A stretch of 36,889 bases of DNA from Rhodococcus yananensis (GTDB lineage Bacteria; Actinomycetota; Actinomycetes; Mycobacteriales; Mycobacteriaceae), in assembly GCF_020515525.1 (NCBI RefSeq), contig NZ_JAIYEP010000045.1, positions 1 to 36,889 on the forward strand, in the 5' to 3' direction. How positions within the stretch are numbered: the first letter of the stretch is position 1; each line of letters begins with the position of its first letter. A program made the translations under genes and the position numbers. The notes below the pieces were generated by a model that ran no database searches, had not been told where the DNA came from, and was given only the letters and a program-made list of their open reading frames with translations. Of the stretch, positions 32,310 through 36,889 are shown piece by piece.

Positions 32310-32987
32310 ATGACGGATTCCCCCGATATCCACAGCCTGTACGTCAACGACGGATTGTCCGACGACGAGATCGCTCGCCAGGCGGCCCGCTACGAACCGT
32401 TGACGCAGGACCTGCGGGACCTGATCCTGCTCGGCATCCAGACCCGCGCCGACGACACCGATGTCACCGAGGCCCGTGGACACCTCGCGGCAGCCCGGGA
32501 GATCCTGGCACGCGACAAGGAGTCGGGCCCGTTCGGCACGCGGTTCAACGACTCGGGTTCCTTCCGGACGTGGGGGAATGCGGCGATCGGGTTGCGCAAC
32601 GCAGTCGCTCCCCCGCTCGATCTGCAGGTCGATCCCGACGGGCGGGTGTGGGCGGACTTCCACCTGCACGCCGGCTACGAAGGTCCCGCCGGATACACAC
32701 ACGGCGGAGTGTCGGCGCTGGTCCTCGACCAGGTGCTCGGCGACACCGCCCGTCATGCGGGGGCGCCGGGCATGACCGGCACCCTCACCGTCCGCTACCG
32801 GCGCCCCACCCCGCTCGGAGACCTCCGCGCCGAGGCCCGGCTCGATCGGATCGAGGGCGCGAAGGCGTTCGTCACCGGCTTCATCTCCTGCGCCGGTGAG
32901 GTGTGCGTCGAGGCGGAGGGCGTGTTCATCGCACCCCGGTGGATGCGTGAGGCACGCGAGGCCGCCGTGTCGGAACCGTCGTCCTGA
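32310..32987 (+). CDS. Hotdog-fold (PaaI/Them4-like) acyl-CoA thioesterase
   Basis: A 225-residue protein with a helical N-terminal extension of about 95 residues, then a hotdog domain. The domain motifs are AGYEGPAGYTHGGVSALVLDQVLGD, with the HGG core of 4HBT thioesterases, TGTLTVRYRRPTPLGDLRAEARL and a final strand VTGFISCAGEVCVEAEGVFIAP. Thioesterases of this kind hydrolyse acyl or aryl CoA esters. ATG 32310 (MTDSPD) with GGAGA upstream is preferred over the longer reading from 32253. It stands alone, so substrate and pathway are unknown. Confidence 0.88.
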   Translation: MTDSPDIHSLYVNDGLSDDEIARQAARYEPLTQDLRDLILLGIQTRADDTDVTEARGHLAAAREILARDKESGPFGTRFNDSGSFRTWGNAAIGLRNAVAPPLDLQVDPDGRVWADFHLHAGYEGPAGYTHGGVSALVLDQVLGDTARHAGAPGMTGTLTVRYRRPTPLGDLRAEARLDRIEGAKAFVTGFISCAGEVCVEAEGVFIAPRWMREAREAAVSEPSS

Positions 32988-33066
32988 CACTCCTCTGTCC
33001 GAACGCTCCTCGGTGGCGACGGCGTGCGCAACGCCCGCACTCCCCGTCGCCGGCGGAGCCTCGACG

Positions 33067-33204
33067 TCAGTTGCGGCGGTCGGCCCCGACCTCGTCGAAC
33101 CGTACGTCCTCGTCCATCCGCGCCAGGTGTGCCTTGATCCACTCGGTGGTTCCCGGTGCGGCAGAGTTGTCGTACAGTGTGTCGGTCGTGCAGGTCGTCA
33201 ACAC
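33067..33204 (-). CDS. Possible 45-residue protein
   Basis: A short open frame with strongly GC-biased third positions and a protein-like composition, which its rival frames lack. The product has an N-terminal half with one Cys and a C-terminal amphipathic part (TEWIKAHLARMDEDVRFDEV). GTG 33204 with GAGGA just upstream is one start; TTG 33201 is another. No family is recognised. It lies between the thioesterase and the SelT-like gene. Confidence 0.4.
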   Translation of the reverse strand: MLTTCTTDTLYDNSAAPGTTEWIKAHLARMDEDVRFDEVGADRRN

Positions 33205-33318
33205 AATCCTCGTCGAGTCGATGCCGGCATGCCCGGCGGACGCAGATCACATACACCCCGGTGAGTGATCGTCGTCACTATATCCCTGCTGTGACGCCCC
33301 GCCAAATACGCCGTCCGA

Positions 33319-33630
33319 TCATGCGGGTGCGGTGCGTCCGTGGCCCTGCCCACGGTCGGAGTGCCCCAGGTCGCGCCCCGGGTCCACGACGTCGCGGACG
33401 CGCTGCTTGAGGACGGCGATGTTGGGGAATCCGCCGTCGTCCTTGCGGTCCCACACGATCCGATCGTCCACGGCGATCCGGAAGACACCTCCGACACCGG
33501 GAACGAGCGCCACCTCACCGAGATCCGCTCCGAAGGTGGTGAGCAACTCCTGGGCCATCCATCCGGCGCGCAGCAACCACCGGCACTGCGTGCAGTAGGT
33601 GATGGTGATGCGCGGTCCGGTCGTCGTCAT
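33319..33630 (-). CDS. SelT/SelW/SelH-family (Rdx) redox protein
   Basis: A 103-residue thioredoxin-like protein. The N-terminal strand and redox loop read ITITYCTQCRWLLRAGWMAQELL, with the CxxC motif carrying ordinary cysteines instead of selenocysteine. It continues with ...GADLGEVALVPGVGGVFRIAVDDRIVWDRKDDGGFPNIAVLKQRVRDVV, the pattern of the bacterial Rdx family, including the GxFE-like GVFRI strand. The C-terminal His/Gly-rich tail is poorly conserved. The protein probably binds thiols or metals in redox housekeeping. ATG 33630 is used; the longer reading from 33663 is not supported. Confidence 0.88.
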   Translation of the reverse strand: MTTTGPRITITYCTQCRWLLRAGWMAQELLTTFGADLGEVALVPGVGGVFRIAVDDRIVWDRKDDGGFPNIAVLKQRVRDVVDPGRDLGHSDRGQGHGRTAPA

Positions 33631-33691
33631 GGCGACGAGAATAGTCGGCGGTGCCGCGCCCACCTACGGTCGCACCGGTGCCGATCGAAGT

Positions 33692-33812
33692 GAAGCTCCG
33701 CCGACCGTGGTGGTGGGTCGGCGGAGCTTCGGCGCAGCCCGGAGATGGGGGGATACCGGACTGCGCAGGGGTCGTCCTCGCAGGGGGGACAGGAGGACGA
33801 CACAAGCGAGTC
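33692..33812 (-). ncRNA. 6C RNA
   Basis: On the minus strand, two adjacent hairpins each show six consecutive C in the loop. The first has arms at 33793-33801 and 33771-33779 with CCCCCC at 33783-33788. The second has arms at 33756-33766 and 33732-33742 with CCCCCC at 33747-33752. A third, 15-bp stem-loop (33692-33706 with 33716-33730) follows as terminator. Two C6-loop hairpins are the definition of the actinobacterial 6C RNA, whose mycobacterial homologue (ncRv13660c) binds GC-rich targets through the loops. A TAGACT box at 33809-33814 (minus strand) is a possible -10, putting the 5' end near 33803. Confidence 0.85.
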
Positions 33813-33875
33813 TAGACACGCGATCTTGATACATGCGAGCGATTACCGGAAAGAACCGGGGAATGTCCGCAGAAA

Positions 33876-33891
33876 CTACCCGATCGGGTAG
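33876..33891. promoter_or_regulatory. 16-bp perfect palindrome upstream of 6C RNA
   Basis: CTACCCGATCGGGTAG with no spacer lies about 65 bp upstream of the proposed 6C RNA start and 31 nt past the dcd stop. A symmetrical operator of a regulator acting on the 6C RNA promoter is possible; a dcd terminator is less likely as there is no loop. Confidence 0.45.
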
Positions 33892-33921
33892 GTACCCGTG
33901 CGAACGAAGTGCCCGATTCGT

Positions 33922-34512
33922 TCAACTCGGACGCGAATCAGGGTGGACGCGCACGAAATTGAGGTACGCCTTCGACGGAGTCGGACCCCGCTGCCCCTGA
34001 TACTTCGACCCGACCGCCGCACTCCCGTACGGAAACTCCGCGGGACTCGTCAACCGGAACAGACACAGCTGCCCGATCTTCATTCCCGGCCACAGAATGA
34101 TCGGCAGGTTCGCGACATTCGACAGTTCGAGGGTGATGTGCCCGTCGAAACCGGGGTCGATGAAGCCGGCAGTCGAGTGCGTCAACAACCCGAGCCGCCC
34201 CAGCGACGACTTGCCTTCGAGACGTCCCGCGAGATCGGCGGGGAGCGAGCAACGCTCCATCGTCGAACCGAGCACGAACTCGCCGGGATGCAGCACGAAC
34301 GGCTCGTTGCTCGGTACCTCCACGAGCGAGGTCAACTCGTCCTGCTGTTTCGCCGGGTCGATGTGCGTGTAGCGGGTGTTGTTGAACACCCGGAACAAGC
34401 TGTCGAGACGGACATCGACACTCGACGGCTGCACGAGGTCCGGATCGAAGGGGTCGATGCCGAGATGCCCGGAAGCGATCTCGGCGCGGATGTCACGATC
34501 GGAGAGCAGCAC
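33922..34512 (-). CDS. dcd: dCTP deaminase, probably bifunctional dCTP deaminase/dUTPase
   Basis: A 196-residue homotrimeric nucleotide enzyme that turns dCTP into dUTP. In the mycobacterial form it goes on to dUMP (known for that enzyme). Motifs are [50 protein letters not shown], the catalytic block [37 protein letters not shown], and the C-terminal [14 protein letters not shown], which folds over the site. Length (190 aa in M. tuberculosis) and sequence match. ATG 34512. A core housekeeping gene; the nearby tRNA-Gly also occurs next to dcd in related genomes, which indicates conserved backbone. Confidence 0.97.
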   Translation of the reverse strand: MLLSDRDIRAEIASGHLGIDPFDPDLVQPSSVDVRLDSLFRVFNNTRYTHIDPAKQQDELTSLVEVPSNEPFVLHPGEFVLGSTMERCSLPADLAGRLEGKSSLGRLGLLTHSTAGFIDPGFDGHITLELSNVANLPIILWPGMKIGQLCLFRLTSPAEFPYGSAAVGSKYQGQRGPTPSKAYLNFVRVHPDSRPS

Positions 34513-34546
34513 GCGTAGAGGTTAACAACCCACCGCTGCGTGGCCG

Positions 34547-35200
34547 TTACTCCCCGGGCGGGGAGTTCGTCGCCCGTAGCTGCGCCGACATGGTGAGCAA
34601 CAACTCGGTGCACTCGTCGACGACGACGTCCTGCTCGAGCGGGAGAGTTCCGTCCAGCCATGCCGTGAGCACCTGGGCGAGACCCCCGACGACATAGTGC
34701 GCGGCCAGGTCCAGGCGCGGACTCTGCCTCACCGCGTAGATGTTCTCGGCCTGCGCCATCACCAGCCCCGCGAACATCCGCGACGATTCGAGACGCCGCT
34801 TCGCGAGCTGTGGATCGGCCTGACTGACGGAGAACAGCATGCGCCCCAGCCGCGGATCGTCCGCGATCTCCCGCACGATGTTCTGTACGCAGGCCCACAC
34901 GATCGCGCGGTCGTCGTCCTGCGGCGCCGCACCCACCGCCGCGAGCGTGCTCTGAGCGATCGTCTGAACGACATGGTCGTACACGGCACCGGTGAGCGCA
35001 TCACGGTCGGCGAAGCTCTCGTAGAAGTACCGCGACGCCAACCCGGCACGCTTGCACACGCCACGCACCGACAACACCGGCTCACCGTCCGGCGCCCCGA
35101 GCAGATCCAACCCGGCCTCGATCAGCTGGGCCTTCCGATCAGCCTGCCGCTCCTCACCTGCACGTCCACCGTAGATCCGTCCGGTTGCCATGACGTCCAT
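34547..35200 (-). CDS. TetR-family regulator
   Basis: About 217 residues. The HTH is in the usual place: QLIEAGLDLLGAPDGEPVLSVRGVCKRAGLASRYFYESFADRDAL, with SRYFYESF typical of this subfamily. The ligand domain is helical with AQAENIYAVRQSPRLDLAAHYVVGGLAQVLTAWLDGTLP. ATG 35200 is preferred over ATG 35191; the longer reading runs into the tRNA promoter region. It sits between dcd and tRNA-Gly, in the same direction as dcd (35 nt upstream). Its target is not evident. Confidence 0.88.
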   Translation of the reverse strand: MDVMATGRIYGGRAGEERQADRKAQLIEAGLDLLGAPDGEPVLSVRGVCKRAGLASRYFYESFADRDALTGAVYDHVVQTIAQSTLAAVGAAPQDDDRAIVWACVQNIVREIADDPRLGRMLFSVSQADPQLAKRRLESSRMFAGLVMAQAENIYAVRQSPRLDLAAHYVVGGLAQVLTAWLDGTLPLEQDVVVDECTELLLTMSAQLRATNSPPGE

Positions 35201-35325
35201 ACTCTCAGCCCCGGAGCAGTCGCGACCCACCACACCCACAGTGGTGTGCACCACCGCTCAGGGAGTCTGCTACAGTTTGCTCCGTGCTCGGGAGGAGCCG
35301 GTGAGAATCGGCAAAAGCCCAGCGT

Positions 35326-35399
35326 GCCGATGTAGTTCAATGGTAGAACATCAGCTTCCCAAGCTGAATACGCGGGTTCGATTCCCGTCATCGGCTCCA
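35326..35399 (+). tRNA. tRNA-Gly(CCC)
   Basis: A 74-nt gene with encoded CCA. The acceptor stem GCCGATG pairs perfectly with CATCGGC, followed by T and CCA. The D arm carries AATGGTAGAAC, the anticodon stem TCAGC/GCTGA encloses TTCCCAA, giving anticodon CCC for glycine GGG, and the T arm has GCGGG-TTCGATT-CCCGT. It is a frequent integration site in actinobacteria, and the following region shows signs of a decayed element. Confidence 0.95.
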
Positions 35400-35416
35400 G
35401 CGTTTCAACAGGTAGA

Positions 35417-35443
35417 GGGCGCTCCCCACAATCGGGAGCGCCC
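35417..35443 (+). terminator. Terminator of the tRNA-Gly gene
   Basis: Perfect 10-nt arms GGGCGCTCCC (35417-35426) and GGGAGCGCCC (35434-35443) with a 7-nt loop, 17 nt past the tRNA. Confidence 0.85.
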
Positions 35444-35528
35444 TTCATCATCTCCGGAGACGCCGCGAATACGCCGCGAGCGAGCGGACAAATGTTTAAC
35501 GTCGGCTGGGCATGGGAGAATCCCGGTC

Positions 35529-36624
35529 GTGACTGAAACGGACGAACTGCTCGACCCTGGCGCACACTACGAACTCGTAATCGCCACGCGTGATGCGCTT
35601 TGGGAAGGCAACCGCGACTACTCGGACATTGAGCTGATGGTTACGCGGTTCGGGTTTCAGATCATCTGAGGATGACCATAGCGGCCCAAACTGGGGTCGC
35701 ACGCTCATGGACGGCGACCAGGCAAATCTGATCCAGCTCGCGCGCTTCCTCAAGACAGCTCCCGATCCCAGACCTGAAGACGATGCGACCTCATCCGAAC
35801 TCAACAGTGCCGGGGTCGACGCCTACACCGAGCTTGTCGCAGCTGAAACCGCGCTTCGCGACGTGGTGCGACTGGCGGTTCCCGCTTGGCAATCACAACT
35901 GGAGCCCGACGACATACAAAAACTTGAGACCAAACGAGTCGAGGAAGACCAAAAGCGCGATGGCATCACGGTCAGTCAGGATCTCTAGGACTACTCAGAG
36001 GTCTACCTACTCCAAAAGCTGATCGGCAAGAACTGGCCAGCTGTCAAGCCGATACTTGACGACAAAGCCCGAACCGACGTCTACCTCGACATCATCTTTG
36101 ATATCCGCAACACGATCGGGCACTCGCGCCCTGTTGTTCCCTCGGAACGACTACTGTTGGCGGGCGCTGCTGGTCAGATCCGAAACCAACTGGCGCGGTA
36201 TCGGAGCAGTCAGGATGGCTCCGCATCGCATTACTCGTCCATCGACTCCGCTCGCGACAGCTCAGGCCAAGACGCGATTCGTGGGATCTCATATCCGAGC
36301 ACTGCCGACCGCACATCCGTACCTCGGTTCGACGTTGGCGATGAGATCGAGTTCGAACTCGCAGGAACCGATCCTCGCGATCGAGAACTCACATGGTCGT
36401 TGCACGTGTACCCCGACCTGCCGATGAGCCCCAACTGGGATGCAACCCGCGAGTCAGCGACAGGAGGACGAGTGAAGCTAAAGTGGACAGTCGCGCACAC
36501 CGATGTGGGCGAACTCCGTTATGTCACAATATTTCTCCGCAACTCCAGCAAGTACCAACGCAATCACGCCGGATATGACGCCGCATGCTTCTTCAACTAT
36601 CATGTCAACCCACCCCTTGACTAA
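35529..36624 (+). pseudogene. HEPN-domain (Swt1-like) protein gene broken by frameshift and amber codon
   Basis: Three fragments form one interrupted gene of about 364 codons. Fragment 1 (GTG 35529, VTETDELLDPGAHYEL... to VTRFGF) breaks off at about 35657. A +1 shift then continues in the frame of 35659 (RSSEDDHSGPNWGRT, MDGDQANLIQLARFL...) to an in-frame TAG at 35986-35988. The same frame stays open from there to the stop at 36624. After the TAG comes YLLQKLIGKNWPAVKP...VYLDIIFDIRNTIGHSR, whose RNTIGH matches the R-x4-H ribonuclease motif of HEPN domains. A beta-rich C-terminal domain follows (FDVGDEIEFELAG...LHVYPDLPMSPN, RYVTIFLRNSSKY). Codon usage is less GC-biased than in the neighbours. 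Family naming is by eye; the lesions could also be sequencing errors. Confidence 0.7.
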
Positions 36625-36878
36625 CCCTCCCGCCTGATCGGCACAACGTTGTCGCCGCGCTCGACCGGCTGCCCCATCGCTCCGAGCGCGGCCATCGCGT
36701 CGGCGTGGTCATCCTCGAAGAGGTGCGCGTACACGCTGAGGGTGGTCGTGACCTTCGAGTGGCCCATAAACCTCAATGCACCGATCGGCTGATGCTGTCG
36801 TCGTGACTTCCTTTGCGCGCCTTCGGGCAGAGTGTGGAGATAGCTGACCGCCCGACCGCTCGTGCCGGGTTGTTCCAC
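36621..36878 (-). pseudogene. Tyrosine recombinase (phage integrase) C-terminal remnant
   Basis: The 85-residue reading ends with the C-terminal part of a tyrosine integrase: RFMGHSKVTTTLSVYAHLFEDDHADAMAALG. It shows the GHS box and the nucleophile Tyr in VYAHLF. Upstream of this box the sequence is scrambled (HTLPEGAQRKSRRQHQPIGAL), without the R..H box expected about 30 residues before, so the gene is probably decayed; its N-terminal part would lie beyond the window. Its stop overlaps the end of the HEPN remnant by a few bases, in opposite orientation. Position near tRNA-Gly fits the integrase of an element that entered there. Confidence 0.65.
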
Positions 36879-36889
36879 TGGATCTTTCG

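Noticed and set aside
31730-32347. 205-codon minus-strand frame in the gap before the thioesterase
   Set aside because: Low-complexity Arg/Ser/Cys composition, no ribosome site and no recognisable domain.
33692-33730. 15-bp hairpin as an independent terminator of dcd
   Set aside because: It follows two C6-loop hairpins on the same strand, so it is better explained as the 3' end of the 6C RNA.
35986-35988. TAG as a pyrrolysine or recoded codon
   Set aside because: No recoding signal is seen, and a separate frameshift in the same gene makes simple decay more likely. Not fully excluded.

Overview
The window reads as a chromosomal segment of a high-GC, mycolic-acid-type actinomycete, most likely Rhodococcus or a close relative in the Mycobacteriales. 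Support comes from GC-rich third codon positions, GTG starts, homologues of the nocardioform steroid-degradation enzymes (KshA, HsaA, HsaC), an actinobacterial 6C RNA, and dcd close to a tRNA-Gly gene. The genus is inferred; no 16S rRNA or other marker is present.

Layout. (1) 1-7.6 kb: a steroid-type ring-cleavage cluster with an SnoaL/NTF2-like protein, an HsaA-like flavin hydroxylase, an HsaC-like extradiol dioxygenase, two IclR regulators, an SDR dehydrogenase, a TetR regulator and a KshA-type Rieske oxygenase with a small partner gene. Three copies of the dyad TTGATC-N4-GATCAA sit in front of both iclR genes and in the SDR/tetR divergent gap, so one regulator, most simply the TetR, probably controls the set. 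(2) 7.6-9.3 kb: a VOC protein and a TipAL-like MerR regulator behind a MerR-type promoter, flanked on both sides by a 51-bp imperfect direct repeat. (3) 9.4-12.8 kb: a tightly overlapped operon of ABC ATPase, permease, histidine kinase and response regulator. (4) 12.9-18.8 kb: a CoA-linked catabolic module (MHS transporter, acyl-CoA dehydrogenase, class III CoA-transferase), a divergent LysR and a C-terminally truncated enoyl-CoA hydratase. (5) 18.9-23.4 kb: TetR plus DHA2 exporter, an M20 amidohydrolase and an alpha/beta hydrolase. (6) 23.4-28.2 kb: the protocatechuate branch of the beta-ketoadipate pathway, with pcaHG divergent from lysR-pcaB-pcaL. (7) 28.2-33.6 kb: DHA2 exporter with divergent TetR, a potassium channel, a hotdog thioesterase, a small ORF and a SelT/SelW-like protein. 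(8) 33.7-36.9 kb: 6C RNA, dcd, a TetR gene and tRNA-Gly(CCC), then a less GC-biased tail holding a broken HEPN-domain gene and an integrase remnant, the look of a decayed element at a tRNA.

How the parts fit. The window is mostly catabolic: steroid or polycyclic ring opening, an unidentified CoA-activated acid, and protocatechuate, each with local regulators, interspersed with drug-efflux and resistance cassettes. The oddest protein is PcaL. Its decarboxylase half looks intact, but its enol-lactone hydrolase half lacks the serine nucleophile and apparently the lid. The tail carries a HEPN gene broken by both a frameshift and an amber codon. I did not find a convincing wholly new multi-gene system; the best leads are the shared operator regulon, the degenerate PcaL, two related palindromic elements in convergent gaps, and the HEPN remnant beside the tRNA.
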